A stretch of DNA of 64,000 nucleotides from Shinella sp. UYSO24. Lineage in GTDB: Bacteria; Pseudomonadota; Alphaproteobacteria; Rhizobiales; Rhizobiaceae. The position numbers were made by a program, and so were the translations under genes. Each line of letters starts with the position of its first letter. The first letter of the stretch is position 1. The notes below the pieces were generated by a model that saw nothing but the letters and a program-made list of their open reading frames with translations, had not been told where the DNA came from and did no database searches. The stretch is taken from contig CABHNZ010000001.1 of assembly GCA_902167985.1 (NCBI GenBank), positions 186,001 through 250,000 on the forward strand. The letters are read 5' to 3'. Of this stretch, positions 38,665 to 49,570 are shown one piece after another.

Positions 38665-40034
38665 ATGACATCCGCGCCCGACGAGACGCCAGGCTTCTGC
38701 CGTGACTGCCTGGCCGCGCAGAAGCCGAGCCAGCGGCGCTGCCGCGCCTGCGGCAGTCCGCGGCTCATCTACCACGCCGAACTCTTCGACCTGACGCTTG
38801 CGCATATCGACTGCGATGCCTTCTACGCGACGATCGAGAAGCGCGACAATCCGGAGCTTGCCGACAAGCCGGTGATTATCGGTGGCGGCAAGCGCGGCGT
38901 CGTCTCGACGGCCTGCTACATCGCCCGTATCAGCGGCGTGCGCTCGGCCATGCCGATGTTCAAGGCGCTGGAGCTCTGCCCGGATGCCGTCGTCATCTCG
39001 CCGAACATGGAGAAATATGTCGGCGTCGGACGGCAGGTGCGGCAGATGATGCAGGAGCTGACGCCGCTCGTTCAGCCGCTTTCGATCGACGAGGCCTTTC
39101 TGGAACTCGCCGGCACCGAGCGGCTGCATCACGATCCGCCGTCGCGCATTCTTGCCCGGTTCGCCAAGCGGGTGGAGAGCGAGGTCGGCATCAGCATCTC
39201 GATCGGCCTTTCCTACTGCAAGTTTCTCGCCAAGGTCGCCTCCGACCTGCAGAAGCCACGCGGCTTTTCGGTGATCGGTCAGGCCGAGGCGCTGGACTTT
39301 CTGGCGCCGCGGCCCGTCAGCACCATCTGGGGCGTCGGCAAGGCCTTCAATGCGACGCTCGAAGCTGACGGCATCCGCACCGTCGGGCAATTGCAGAAGA
39401 TGGAGGAAAGCGATCTGATGCGCCGCTACGGCTCCATGGGCCAGCGGCTCTACCGGCTGTCGCGCGGGATCGACGACCGTGACGTGCATATCAACGACGA
39501 GGCGAAAAGCGTTTCTGCGGAAACGACATTCTTCGACGATATTTCCCGCCATGACGAGCTCGTGCCGATCCTGCGGCGGCTCTCGGAAAAGGTCTCGGCC
39601 CGACTGAAGAAAACCGAGACGGCGGGTCATACGGTGGTTCTGAAAATGAAGACCGCCGACTTCAAGAGCCGCACGCGCAACCGGCGGCTGGAAGACCCGA
39701 CGCAGCTGGCCGACCGGATTTTTCGCACCGGGCTGACGCTGATGGAACGGGAGACGGATGGCACGAAATTCCGCCTGATCGGCATCGGCGTCACCGACCT
39801 CTGCGACCCTGCCCGCGCCGACCCGCCGGATCTCGTCGACGAGCAGGCCGGGCGCGGGCGGCGGCGGAAGCTGCGATGGACAAGCTGCGCAACAAATTCG
39901 GCAAGGCGGCAGTGGAGACCGGCTATACGTTCGGCGTCGAGCGCAAGCGGCAGGCGCCCTCCGCCCCCGGTTCAGCAACAGAACCGGAGGAAGGCCCAGC
40001 GCGCGGATCGAGATCTCCCGTCAATAAATCGTGA
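38665..40034 (+). CDS. dinB: DNA polymerase IV (frame break near 39850)
   Basis: A Y-family translesion polymerase. An N-terminal zinc-ribbon-like stretch ([20 protein letters not shown], residues about 13-32) precedes the polymerase domain, which has [20 protein letters not shown], the catalytic SIDEAFLEL (about residue 150) and [14 protein letters not shown]. The little-finger domain follows. One G is missing at 39850-39852 (GGGG to GGG) near the C-terminus; repaired, the protein has 456 residues. No sliding-clamp motif was pinned down in the repaired tail. A perfect LexA box lies just upstream. Confidence 0.93.
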
Positions 40035-40138
40035 TGCGATGCGGGACAGTTTATCGTTTTTCAGCGACATCGGAAAAGCTTCATTAAGGCTCCCGCGATA
40101 AAGTCCCGACCCGTGTATTGCGTATGAAGGGTGGGGGT

Positions 40139-41557
40139 ATGATGCGTCGCCTCGTTTTTGGTTTGGGTCTTCTCTCGGCGACAATGCTGTCGCATGGAGC
40201 ATTCGCAGAAGGCGCCCAGACGCTTTCGATCATCGTCTCCAAGAACCAGCAGCAGATGGTCGTCTATGATGGCGACAAGGTCGTCGCGACGACCCGCGTG
40301 TCGACCGGCAAGCCCGGCCACGGCACGCCAAGCGGCATCTTTTCCATCATCCAGAAGGAAAAGTACCACGAATCCAATATCTATTCGAATGCGCCCATGC
40401 CCTGGATGCAGCGGATCACCTGGTCCGGCATTGCCCTGCATGAAGGCGTCGTGCCGAACCATCCGGCCTCGCATGGCTGTGTTCGCATGCCGGGCGCCTT
40501 TGCCCGCTCGCTCTACCAGATGACCGAGAACGGTGCGCATGTGATCATCGCCGACACGTCCATCGTGCCGGAGAAGATCGATGATGCGCTGCTCTTTGCG
40601 CCGCGCAAGCCGCTGCCGAGCGGCCCGATGATGACCGATACGGAACTGCGCACCTCCTCGATCAAGAGAACTACCGCCGATGGCAGCAAGCCGGTCGAAG
40701 TGGCTATGAATGTTTCTCCGGACAATCCGGTCGCTCACGGCAGTGATGCCCCGTCCGCAACCGTTGCGCCATCGACCGGCATCAGCCCCGATGCAAGCGG
40801 CGCCAGCACCACCGATATCAAGCCCGCTGCCCTGCGTATCCTGATCACGCGCCGCGGCGACCGCGAAAACCTGATGGACGCCCAGAAGCTTCTGGAAGAC
40901 ATGGGTTTCGAGACCGGCGGTCAGGACGGCTATATGGGACCGCTGACGCGCAGCGCCATTACCGGTTTCAAGCGTTGGAAGGGCCTTTCGGAGAAAGGCG
41001 CGCTGATGTCGGAAGAATTCGTCGCCGCCCTTTATGACGCTGCCGGCAAGCCGCGCCCGCCGGCCGGCCAGATCATGGTTCGCCGCGGCTTCCAGCCGCT
41101 CTTCGAAGCCGCCGTCGGCATCAAGGATCCGGACATGGCGCTCGGCACCCATCTTCTCACCGCCGACCATATCGACCGCGATGGCGAGACCGCCGAGTGG
41201 CATGCTATGACGCTGCCGAACACGCTCTCCGACGACGCGAAGCGCCGCCTCGGCATCACGATCGACAATGACGCGACCGGCGCGGAAGCAGCACGCGCCG
41301 CCTTCGACCGTATCGACGTACCCGCCGATATCCGCGACCGGATCGAAACGATGATGGGCGACGGCACGTCCGTCACCATCAATGATGAAGGCGTCGGCCC
41401 GGAGACGGGACAGGGCACGGACTTCATCACCGTCACCAATGACGGCCCGCAAGTGGCGGAAGCCAATATCGAGAATGTCTCCGATACGGTGAGCGACGCC
41501 CCGGCCAAGCCGAGGCGGGTGCGCCATGCGCCGAAACTCGGCGTCGGCCTCTACTGA
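40139..41557 (+). CDS. L,D-transpeptidase (YkuD family) with signal peptide
   Basis: A secreted cell-wall enzyme of 472 residues. After a signal peptide (ending near SHGAFA) the YkuD catalytic domain runs from LSIIVSKNQQQMVVYDGDKV to the active-site HPASHGCVRMPGAFARSLY (Cys near residue 115). A Ser/Thr-rich linker and a peptidoglycan-binding-like domain (MDAQKLLEDMGFETGGQDGY) follow, then a long tail of unknown role. Such enzymes make 3-3 cross-links, which are abundant in Rhizobiales. GGTGGGGG precedes the tandem ATG start. Confidence 0.88.
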   Translation: MMRRLVFGLGLLSATMLSHGAFAEGAQTLSIIVSKNQQQMVVYDGDKVVATTRVSTGKPGHGTPSGIFSIIQKEKYHESNIYSNAPMPWMQRITWSGIALHEGVVPNHPASHGCVRMPGAFARSLYQMTENGAHVIIADTSIVPEKIDDALLFAPRKPLPSGPMMTDTELRTSSIKRTTADGSKPVEVAMNVSPDNPVAHGSDAPSATVAPSTGISPDASGASTTDIKPAALRILITRRGDRENLMDAQKLLEDMGFETGGQDGYMGPLTRSAITGFKRWKGLSEKGALMSEEFVAALYDAAGKPRPPAGQIMVRRGFQPLFEAAVGIKDPDMALGTHLLTADHIDRDGETAEWHAMTLPNTLSDDAKRRLGITIDNDATGAEAARAAFDRIDVPADIRDRIETMMGDGTSVTINDEGVGPETGQGTDFITVTNDGPQVAEANIENVSDTVSDAPAKPRRVRHAPKLGVGLY

Positions 41558-41581
41558 TTCTCCAGCTCCAACGATAGACAA

Positions 41582-41619
41582 GGCCGCCGAAGCAATCGCT
41601 TCCGGCGGCCTTTCTTTTT
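41582..41619 (+). terminator. Intrinsic terminator after the L,D-transpeptidase gene
   Basis: GGCCGCCGAAGC pairs with GCTTCCGGCGGCC (one bulged C) and is followed by TTTCTTTTT. It begins 25 bases past the stop codon. Confidence 0.92.
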
Positions 41620-41684
41620 GTCGATCGTCTGTCCGTTACCAAGACACGAGGCGGCGCGAGCCTGCTCCACCTCACGTAAGGTCA

Positions 41685-41709
41685 GGAGCCTGACGTTGAG
41701 TCAGGCTCC
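41685..41709 (-). terminator. Hairpin after dnaE
   Basis: GGAGCCTGAC (41685-41694) and GTCAGGCTCC (41700-41709) form a perfect 10-bp stem with a 5-base loop, 7 bases past the dnaE stop on the minus strand. A T-run is lacking. Confidence 0.6.
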
Positions 41710-41716
41710 GTCTCCA

Positions 41717-44700
41717 TCAGACCAGTTCCACGTCGATGACGCCCGGCGCCGCCTTCAGAGCGGCGGCTATTTCAGGCGAGATCCGATATTTCTCCGTCAG
41801 TTCCACCTCGATCTCGCGGCGGCCGTCATCCTTGATGACAACGAATGAGACGAGGCCATCGCCGCGGGCATTGAGATGCCGTGCGACGGTTTTCAACGGA
41901 CCTGAGTCGCGCACGAAGACGCGCAGGGCCTTCTGCATCCTGACCGACTGCTCTTCCAGCGACTGGGCCGTCTGAATGCGCAGACCGATGCCTTCCGGCC
42001 GCTCTTCCGCCTGAACCGTAATGACCAGCGATTTGCCCGGTTCCAGAAGATCGCGATACTGGTTGAGCCCTTCGGAAAAGAGGACAGCTTCGAACTGGCC
42101 GGAGGAATCGGAGAAGGCCACGATGCCCATCTTGTTACCGGTGCGGGTCTTGCGTTCCTGACGGCTTGTCACCGTGCCGGCAAGACGGCCGGCGGTCGCG
42201 CCCTGGCGCACGGCGGCGGAGAAATCGGCAAATGTCTGGACGCGCATCTTGGCGAGCACGGAGGCATAGGTATCCAGCGGATGGGCCGAGAGGTAGAAGC
42301 CGAGAACCTGATATTCCCGCATCAGCTTTTCCGACGGCATCCATGGATTGAAGGTCGGGAAGATCAGCTTTTCCGGGCCGGTGCTTGCCGACATGCCGAA
42401 AATATCCGACTGGCCGCTCACCTTTTCCGCATGGGCGCGCTGGGCATAGCCGATGAACCGGTCGAGGCCTGCGATCAGCTGCGCCCTGTCGATCCCGAAG
42501 CAATCGAAGGCGCCGGCCGAGATCAGGCTTTCCAGCACGCGGCGGTTCACCTGTTTCGGATCGACGCGCAGGCAGAAATCCTCGATGCTCTTGAACGGCT
42601 GATCACCGCGCACCTCGGTGATGTGGTCGACGGCCGCTTCGCCGACGCCCTTGATGGCGGCCAGCGCATAATAGATGCGGTTATCGCCCGTCTCGAAGCG
42701 ACGGAACGAGGTCTGAACCGAAGGCGGGATGACCTTGATGCCGAGACGACCGGCATCCTCACGGAAATCGTTCAGCTTTTCCGAGTTGGCCATATCGTAG
42801 GTCATGGTCGCGGCGAGGAACTCGACCGGATAATGCGCCTTCATATAGGCCGTCTGGTAGGAGACGATGGCGTAGGCCGCCGCGTGGCTCTTGTTGAAGC
42901 CGTAGTTAGCGAATTTGGCGAGCAGTTCGAAAATGTTCTTCGCCTGCGGCTTGGAGACACCGTTCTTGACGGCGCCATCGACGAAGCGCTCGCTCTGCTT
43001 GTCCATTTCCTCCTTGATCTTCTTGCCCATGGCGCGGCGCAGAAGATCGGCCTCACCGAGCGAATAGCCGGAGAGAACCTGGGCGATCTGCATCACCTGT
43101 TCCTGATAGACGATAACGCCCTGCGTCTCCTTCAGCAGGTAATCGATCGACGGGTGGACGGACTCGATTTCCTCCTCGCCGTGCTTGCGGGCGTATAGGT
43201 CGGGATGTTTTCCATCGGGCCCGGACGATAGAGGGCCACAAGCGCGATGATATCCTCGATACAGTCGGGCCGCATGCCGATCAGCGCCTTGCGCATGCCG
43301 GCACTTTCCACCTGGAAGACGCCGACGGTTTCGCCGCGCGACAGCATTTCATAGGTCAGCGTGTCGTCGAGCGGGATCTTTGCCAGATCAACCTCGATAT
43401 TGCGCTTGCGGCAGAAATCCACCGCCGTCTTGAGGACGGTCAGCGTCTTCAGGCCGAGGAAGTCGAACTTGACGAGACCCGCCTGCTCCACCCACTTCAT
43501 GTTGAACTGCGTGACCGGCATGTCGGAGCGCGGATCGCGATACATGGGCACGAGTTTCGACAGCGGGCGGTCGCCGATCACGATACCGGCGGCGTGGGTC
43601 GAGGCGTGGCGGTAGAGGCCTTCGATCTTCTGGGCGATATCGAGAAGCCGGGCGACGACCGGCTCGGCATCCGCCTCTTCCTGCAGCTTCGGCTCTTCCT
43701 CGATCGCCTTCGAGAGCGGAGTCGGGTTGGCAGGATTGTTCGGCACCAGCTTGCAGATCTTGTCGACCTGACCATAGGGCATTTCGAGCACGCGGCCGAC
43801 GTCGCGCAATGCTGCGCGCGCCTGGAGCGAACCGAAGGTGATGATCTGCGCCACCTGCTCGCGGCCGTATTTCCGCTGCACATAGCGGATCACCTCTTCG
43901 CGGCGATCCTGGCAGAAGTCGATATCGAAGTCGGGCATCGAGACGCGGTCAGGATTGAGGAAGCGTTCGAAGAGCAGCGAGAAGCGCAGCGGATCAACGT
44001 CGGTGATCGTCAGCGCATAGGCGACGAGCGAACCTGCACCCGAACCACGCCCCGGACCGACCGGGATATTCTGTATCTTCGCCCATTTGATGAAGTCGGC
44101 AACGATGAGGAAGTAGCCGGGGAACTTCATCTTCTCGATGACGCTCAGCTCGAAATCGAGCCGTTCGCGATAATCCTTTTCCGTATAGCCGGGCGTCAGG
44201 CCCAATTCCGACATGCGGCTTTCCAGACCCTCGACGGCCTGACGACGCAATTCGTCGGCCTCGGCGCGTTCGGCCTCTTCCGGGTCCGCGGTGGCGCCGG
44301 TGAAGCGCGGCAGGATGGGATTGCGGGTCTTCAGGATATAGGAGCAGCGACGGGCGATCTCGATCGTGTTGTCGAGCGCCTCCGGCAGATCGGCAAACAG
44401 CTTTGCCATATCCGCCTGGCTTTTCAGGTAATGGTCGGGCGTCAGCCGGAAGCGCGTATCATCCGAGACGATGGCGTTATGGGCAACCGCCATCAGCGCG
44501 TCATGCGCCTCGTAATCGGCGCGCGATGGGAAGAATGCCTCGTTGGTGGCGACGAGCGGCACGTCGTGATCGTAAGCGAGGCTCACCATCTTGTGCTCAT
44601 GGCGCCGGTCATAGGCACCATGGCGCTGCAATTCGATATAGAGACGGTCGCCGAAGAGCTGCTTCAGGGTCAGAAGGCGGCTCTCGGCCAGCGCCGGATT

Positions 44701-45213
44701 GCCCTCCTTCATGGCTCCATCCACAGGGCCGCCGGAGGCACCGGTCAGAGCGATCAGTCCGCCCGTGCCGATCTCTTCCAGCCAGGAACGGCGGATATGG
44801 GTGGCACCGTGCCCCTCGCCGCCGAGATAGGCGCGGCTGACGATATCGACGAGCCGCTCATAGCCTTCGGCATTGGCAGAAAGAAGGACGATGGCCGGCA
44901 GCTTGGCGAGCTGCGCCTGGCCGGGGCGGCGTTCTTCCGTCTGGTCTTCCATGTCGATCGACAGCTGGCAGCCGATGATCGGCTGAATGCCATCACCGAT
45001 CGCCTTCTGGGCAAATTCCAGCGCGACGAAAAGGTTGTTGGTATCGGTAATCGCCAGCGCCGGCTGATTGTCCGACACGGCCTTGCCGAGGATCTTCTTC
45101 AGCGGCAAGGCACCTTCGAGCAGCGAATAGGCCGAGTGAACGCGCAGGTGCACGAACTGCGGTGCCGCTCCCAGATTATCCGTTGCCGATGTGTCTTTTG
45201 CCTGGTCAGCCAT
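41717..45213 (-). CDS. dnaE: DNA polymerase III subunit alpha (frame break near 43192)
   Basis: The replicative polymerase. The N-terminal PHP domain starts FVHLRVHSAYSLLEGALPLK; the polymerase core has GPGRGSGAGSLVAYAL and the catalytic MPDFDIDFCQDRREEV near residue 426; GFNKSHAAAYAIVSYQTAY marks the fingers; the C-terminal part has tandem HhH, the OB fold (AGTVTSRQERKTRTGNKMG) and a tau-binding end. One base is missing at 43192 (ACGGCCCGC read as ACGCCCGC, in PTYTARKHGEEEI). Repaired length is 1165 residues. As dnaE is essential, this break must be an artefact. Confidence 0.96.
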
Positions 45214-45404
45214 ATGCACGCCATACCCATTTCATGAATCGGGCCATTGTCCGGTGCGGGGCGCGGCAAGTCCAGTTCGGAATCTGCCCCTCAACGTCTT
45301 TATGGTGGCTTGACGTCTTGTCATGTCCGTTGGGCAACGGCAATTCGAATGCCGTCACGTCGTTTTCGAGACCGGAGGGTCGAACCCAACCGGAAGGCCG
45401 CCAT

Positions 45405-45438
45405 TGCGCCTGATGCGTCGCGCATCATCCGTGGCGCA
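45405..45438 (-). terminator. Hairpin after the 28-residue microprotein gene
   Basis: TGCGCC-TGATGCG pairs with CGCATCA-N5-GGCGCA around a TCG loop (13 base pairs with a 5-base bulge). On the minus strand it starts 13 bases after the microprotein stop codon. It has no T-run, but it separates that gene from dnaE. Confidence 0.55.
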
Positions 45439-45451
45439 GGGCGCTCGAATT

Positions 45452-45538
45452 TCACATGGCCATCATCACAATCGAGAGGCCGGCAACAAAAGTAGCGATC
45501 GAGGCGAATGCGGCAATGTCACGAAGAAGGTCAGTCAT
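45452..45538 (-). CDS. 28-residue single-span membrane microprotein, probably SOS-induced
   Basis: The frame ATG to TGA encodes 28 residues: a short polar start MTDLLRDIAAF and then one hydrophobic helix, about residues 9-28, ending VMMAM. A strong ribosome site AGGAGA lies five bases before the ATG, and a promoter with LexA-like boxes lies 30-75 bases upstream (45566-45614). Size, topology and control resemble SidA, the 29-residue SOS-induced division inhibitor of Caulobacter; I do not claim sequence homology. It lies 239 bases upstream of dnaE on the same strand, with a hairpin between. Confidence 0.7.
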   Translation of the reverse strand: MTDLLRDIAAFASIATFVAGLSIVMMAM

Positions 45539-45565
45539 CGTCGTCTCCTGTGTTCGTTATGTTTA

Positions 45566-45614
45566 TATTTGTTCTATTTTTGTACACAGGTCAACATGAG
45601 AACAAAAAGAGAAT
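45566..45614 (-). promoter_or_regulatory. Candidate SOS promoter with two near-consensus LexA boxes
   Basis: Reading the minus strand, TTGACC (45594-45589) is a good -35 element and AAATA-rich sequence at 45571-45564 a -10 element. GTTC-N7-GTAC (45571-45585, plus strand) fills the spacer and differs from the LexA operator by one base; GAAC-N7-GAAT (45600-45614) is a second, also with one mismatch. Placement between -35 and -10 is typical for repression. Confidence 0.6.
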
Positions 45615-45788
45615 TCAGGGACGGTCCTTATGGTTAAGTCTTTCCCAGACACGGGATCGCAAGCACCGAGCACGCCGTGCCGGTTTTCAAAAATGCCAAC
45701 GATATCGGGATTTTATAGAGTAAAGGCGCCTGAAGGCCTTGGCATGCGGCAGGGCCGATTGCCCGGCGTACGCCCAGGAAGGGCGACA
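45615..45788. other. Intergenic stretch upstream of the SOS boxes, no gene seen
   Basis: Between the LexA-like boxes and the lolD terminator hairpin no credible gene is visible. A plus-strand frame at 45630-45827 lacks a ribosome site and runs into the terminator and the end of lolD. Confidence 0.5.
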
Positions 45789-45817
45789 CGCGGGCAGGCG
45801 TTTGCCGCCTGCCCGCG
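45789..45817 (-). terminator. Strong hairpin after lolD
   Basis: CGCGGGCAGGCG (45789-45800) and CGCCTGCCCGCG (45806-45817) form a perfect 12-bp stem with loop TTTGC, 7 bases past the lolD stop on the minus strand. It lacks a long T-run but is very stable. Confidence 0.75.
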
Positions 45818-45823
45818 CCGTTC

Positions 45824-46507
45824 CTAGAGTTCCACGACCTTGCCGCCGTCGATCGTCACACGGCGGTCCATGCGGGCCGCGAGTTCGTGGTTATGGGTGG
45901 CGATCATCGCGGCGAGACCGGACTGGCGCACCAGGGCCTCAAGAGCGTCGAAGACGTAAGCCGCAGTCTTCGGGTCGAGATTACCGGTCGGCTCGTCGGC
46001 AAGAAGCACGCGCGGGGCATTTGCGACGGCGCGGGCGATTGCGACGCGCTGCTGCTCACCGCCGGAGAGTTCGGCCGGGCGATGCTCGGCACGATGGCCG
46101 ATCCGCATGTAATCCAGAAGCTGGGCTGCCCGCCCCATGGCGTCCTTGCGCGACAGGCCGGCGATCAGCTGCGGCATCATGATGTTTTCCAGCGCGGTGA
46201 ATTCCGGCAGGAGATGGTGGAACTGGTAGACGAAGCCGATCTCGACACGGCGGATCGCGGTGCGCTGCTCGTCGGACAGGCCGTTGCAATCACGCCCGCC
46301 AATCTTCACCTCGCCGCCATCCGGGTGTTCCAGAAGGCCTGCGAGATGCAGGAGGGTCGATTTGCCGGTGCCGGACGGTGCGACGAGCGCGACGATCTCG
46401 CCGGTTCTCAATTCGAAATCGGCGCCCTTGAGGATCGACAGTTTGGTATCGCCTTCGCCGTAGTGACGTTCTACGCGCGAGAGCTGCAGGACGGGTTTGC
46501 GTGCCAT
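45824..46507 (-). CDS. lolD: Lipoprotein-releasing system ATP-binding protein LolD
   Basis: LolD powers release of outer-membrane lipoproteins from the inner membrane to LolA. The 227-residue ATPase is intact: Walker [11 protein letters not shown]-loop [18 protein letters not shown], signature [14 protein letters not shown], Walker [13 protein letters not shown] and the switch His in [10 protein letters not shown]. Start at 46507 chosen for family length. It lies 13 bases downstream of the permease gene, forming lolC-lolD. Confidence 0.95.
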   Translation of the reverse strand: MARKPVLQLSRVERHYGEGDTKLSILKGADFELRTGEIVALVAPSGTGKSTLLHLAGLLEHPDGGEVKIGGRDCNGLSDEQRTAIRRVEIGFVYQFHHLLPEFTALENIMMPQLIAGLSRKDAMGRAAQLLDYMRIGHRAEHRPAELSGGEQQRVAIARAVANAPRVLLADEPTGNLDPKTAAYVFDALEALVRQSGLAAMIATHNHELAARMDRRVTIDGGKVVEL

Positions 46508-46520
46508 GAAATACTGCCGA

Positions 46521-47837
46521 TCATTCGTAGCGGAGGGCCTGCACGGGGTCGAGCCTTGAGGCCCGCCATGCGGGGAAAATGGTGGCGATGAAGGAGAGGA
46601 CAAGCGCCATAACGACGACCGAGACGGTCTCGCCCATGCTCATCTGCGCCGGAAGCTCGCTCAGGAAATAGAGTTCCGGGTTGAACAGGATCGTGCCGGT
46701 GAGCCAGGAGAAGAACTGGCGGATCGATTCGATGTTCAGACACACGACGACGCCAAGCAGAACGCCGGCAATCGTACCGACGGTACCGATCGCAGCGCCT
46801 GTCATGAAGAAGATCCGCATCACCGCGCCCGAGGTCGCGCCCATGGTGCGCAGGATGGCGATATCCGGCCCCTTGTCCTTCACCAGCATGATGAGGCCGG
46901 AAATGATGTTGAGCGCCGCGACGATGACGATCAGCGTCAGGATCATGAACATGACGTTGCGCTCCACCTGAAGGGCGGAGAAGAAGGTCTCGTTACGCTG
47001 GCGCCAGTCGGTGATGTAGATCTGCCGGCCGGCGGCAGCCTCGATCAGCGGGCGAAGGCCGTCGACATTGTCAGGATTGTCGATGAAGAGCTCGATCGAC
47101 TGGACGATGCCTTCGGCGTTGAAATAGAGCTGCGCCTGTTCGAGCGGCATATAGATGATCGAGGCGTCGTATTCCGACATGCCGATCTCGAATATGCCGG
47201 ACACCTTGTAGGACTTGACGCGCGGGTTGACGCCCATCGGCGTCACGTCGCCATCGGGCGAAATCAACGTAATGTCATCGCCCACACTCAAGCCGAGCTG
47301 TGCGGCAAGCCGCGAACCGACGAGGACGCCCTTGTTCTCATCGAAGGCCTTCATGTCACCCGACTTGATGTTGGATGAGACTTCGGTGAGCTTTTTCAGG
47401 TCTTCCGGGCGCACGCCGCGTACAAGCGCGCCGGACCCCGCACCGCCCTTGCCGGAGGCAAGCGTCTGCCCCTCGACCAGTGGCAACGCCATCTTGACGC
47501 CGGGAACGGCCGAGAATTTGCGCGTGAGTTCCGCATAGTCGTTAAGCGGGGTATCGACGGGCTGGACGATCATGTGCCCGTTAATGCCCAGAATTCGGGA
47601 AATGAGTTCGGTGCGGAAGCCGTTCATCACGGCCATGACGATAATCAGCGTCGCGACGCCAAGCATGATGCCGATGAAGGAGAAGCCGGCGATGACGGAG
47701 ATATAGGCTTCCTTGCGCCGCGACCTCAGGTAACGCCAGGCAACCATGCGTTCGAAGGCTGAGAAGGCTCCGGCTTTTGGCGCCTTTGGGGGCTTTGCCG
47801 CCTTTTCCGCTTTTTCACTCGCCGCAACGCTCGCCAT
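46521..47837 (-). CDS. lolC: Lipoprotein-releasing system permease LolC/LolE
   Basis: An intact 438-residue inner-membrane protein with four membrane helices. The first ([20 protein letters not shown]) is followed by a large periplasmic domain (about residues 70-285), then three helices in the C-terminal half and the terminal [13 protein letters not shown], the conserved end of MacB/LolC permeases. A single permease, rather than LolC plus LolE, is usual for alphaproteobacteria. The Lys/Ala-rich first 25 residues are cytoplasmic. Confidence 0.93.
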   Translation of the reverse strand: MASVAASEKAEKAAKPPKAPKAGAFSAFERMVAWRYLRSRRKEAYISVIAGFSFIGIMLGVATLIIVMAVMNGFRTELISRILGINGHMIVQPVDTPLNDYAELTRKFSAVPGVKMALPLVEGQTLASGKGGAGSGALVRGVRPEDLKKLTEVSSNIKSGDMKAFDENKGVLVGSRLAAQLGLSVGDDITLISPDGDVTPMGVNPRVKSYKVSGIFEIGMSEYDASIIYMPLEQAQLYFNAEGIVQSIELFIDNPDNVDGLRPLIEAAAGRQIYITDWRQRNETFFSALQVERNVMFMILTLIVIVAALNIISGLIMLVKDKGPDIAILRTMGATSGAVMRIFFMTGAAIGTVGTIAGVLLGVVVCLNIESIRQFFSWLTGTILFNPELYFLSELPAQMSMGETVSVVVMALVLSFIATIFPAWRASRLDPVQALRYE

Positions 47838-47934
47838 ATACGCTTCCTCAGATGCTGCGATGGCGCCCGTGCGGCGCCATCCTGTCTGTTATGCCTGACG
47901 GACCTGTCCTCAGGCTAACCGTGTGCACCGGAGA

Positions 47935-49257
47935 TCAGCCGGTGATGCGGTTCAGCGCTGCTTCCATCGTCATGACGTCGCGGGCGCCAGTCTTGCGGTC
48001 CTTGACCTCGACTTCGCCAGCGGCCGCCGAACGCGGTCCGACAATGATCTGCACCGGTACGCCAATCAGATCGGCAGTTGCGAACTTGGTGCCGGCGCGC
48101 TCGTCCGTGTCGTCATAGAGCACGTCCTTGCCCGCCTTGCCGAGGCTCGCATACAGGCTTTCCGAAATACGGTCGCAGGCTTCGTCGCCGGGCTTCATGT
48201 TGATCACCACGACATCGAACGGTGCGACCGAATCCGGCCAGATGATTCCGTTGTCGTCATGCGATGCTTCGATGATGGCGGGAACAAGGCGGGTCGGCCC
48301 GATACCGTAGGAACCCATGTGGACAAAGTGTTCCTTGCCATCCGGTCCCTGCACCTTGGCGCCCATCGGCTCGGAATATTTCGTGCCGAAATAGAAGATG
48401 TGGCCGACCTCGATGCCACGCGCGGACAGGCGGTCGCCTTCCGGAATCGCATCGAAGGCTGCTTCGTCGTGCATTTCGGAGGTTGCAGCATAGACCGAGG
48501 TCCACTTGTCGAAGATCGCCTGCATGCCGGCGACATCGTCGAAGTCCGTATCGACAGAGGGGATCTCGAAATTGGTGAAGTCGCGGTGCGAGAAGACTTC
48601 CGACTCACCCGTATCGGCCAGAATGATGAATTCGTGGCTGTGATTGCCGCCGATCGGGCCGGTATCGGCACGCATCGGGATGGCGCGCAGACCGAGACGG
48701 TCGAAGGTGCGCAGGTAGGCGGCGAACATCTTGTTATAGGAGTGAACGGCGGCATCCTTCGTCAGGTCGAAGGAATAGGCATCCTTCATCAGGAATTCGC
48801 GCGAACGCATGGTGCCGAAGCGCGGACGGATCTCGTCACGGAACTTCAGCTGGATATGGTAGAGGTTCAGCGGCAGGTTCTTGTAGGACTTGACGTAGGA
48901 CCGGAAGATATCCGTGACCATTTCCTCATTGGTCGGGCCGTAGAGCATCGGGCGCTCCTGACGGTCCTTGATGCGCAGCATTTCCTTGCCATAGGCATCG
49001 TAACGGCCACTCTCCTGCCAAAGCTCGGCAGTCTGCAGCGTCGGCATCAGAAGCTCGACGGCGCCGGCGCGGTTCTGTTCCTCGCGGATGATGTTGTTCA
49101 CCTTGTCGAGGATGCGCTTGCCGAGCGGCAGCCAGGAATAGATGCCCTGGCTCTGCTGCCGGATCATGCCGGCGCGCAGCATCAGCCGGTGAGAGACGAT
49201 TTCCGCCTCCTTGGGGTTTTCCTTGAGGATAGGCATGAAATAGCGGGACAGGCGCAT
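47935..49257 (-). CDS. proS: Prolyl-tRNA synthetase, short alphaproteobacterial form
   Basis: ProS charges tRNA(Pro). The 440-residue protein is intact. Class II motifs are visible: motif 1 around [24 protein letters not shown], motif 2 [25 protein letters not shown], and motif 3 with [14 protein letters not shown]. The large editing domain found in E. coli ProS between motifs 2 and 3 is missing, as is standard for alphaproteobacteria. lolC and lolD follow in the same direction after a 97-base gap. Confidence 0.96.
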   Translation of the reverse strand: MRLSRYFMPILKENPKEAEIVSHRLMLRAGMIRQQSQGIYSWLPLGKRILDKVNNIIREEQNRAGAVELLMPTLQTAELWQESGRYDAYGKEMLRIKDRQERPMLYGPTNEEMVTDIFRSYVKSYKNLPLNLYHIQLKFRDEIRPRFGTMRSREFLMKDAYSFDLTKDAAVHSYNKMFAAYLRTFDRLGLRAIPMRADTGPIGGNHSHEFIILADTGESEVFSHRDFTNFEIPSVDTDFDDVAGMQAIFDKWTSVYAATSEMHDEAAFDAIPEGDRLSARGIEVGHIFYFGTKYSEPMGAKVQGPDGKEHFVHMGSYGIGPTRLVPAIIEASHDDNGIIWPDSVAPFDVVVINMKPGDEACDRISESLYASLGKAGKDVLYDDTDERAGTKFATADLIGVPVQIIVGPRSAAAGEVEVKDRKTGARDVMTMEAALNRITG

Positions 49258-49570
49258 CGACGTTTCCGAAGGTTGACGGCCGCACGCGAAGCGGAATCGG
49301 CCGCGTCAAGAGTTCAGTGATGCGGCGTACATAGCGGTTTCGACGAGACAAGGAAACCCGCTTGCCGTTTCAAGTGAGGGTCAAGTACCCGTCAAGTGCC
49401 GGGAGAGCCCCCTCACCCTGCGCAATTGTCATATTGTGCGCTGCAATGCCTGCAATATAAGGGTTTCGCCGTCCAGCCTGCGACATTTTTGTCAACTGGA
49501 AAAATCTACTCAACTGTAGCAAAAATGCAAAAAAGCGGATGACAAAGCCCATGTGTTAAGCTAGGTTCAG
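49258..49570. promoter_or_regulatory. Promoter region of proS and of the small RNA
   Basis: This gap of about 310 bases upstream of proS contains no gene. On the plus strand ATGACA (49539-49544) and CTAGGT (49561-49566), 16 bases apart, are a plausible promoter for the RNA that follows. The stretch 49480-49560 is AT-rich. Confidence 0.4.

Noticed and set aside
45630..45827. A 65-codon plus-strand frame beyond the SOS boxes, as a divergent SOS gene
   Set aside because: It lacks a ribosome site, its product is Arg/Pro/Gly-rich, and it runs through the lolD terminator hairpin into lolD.
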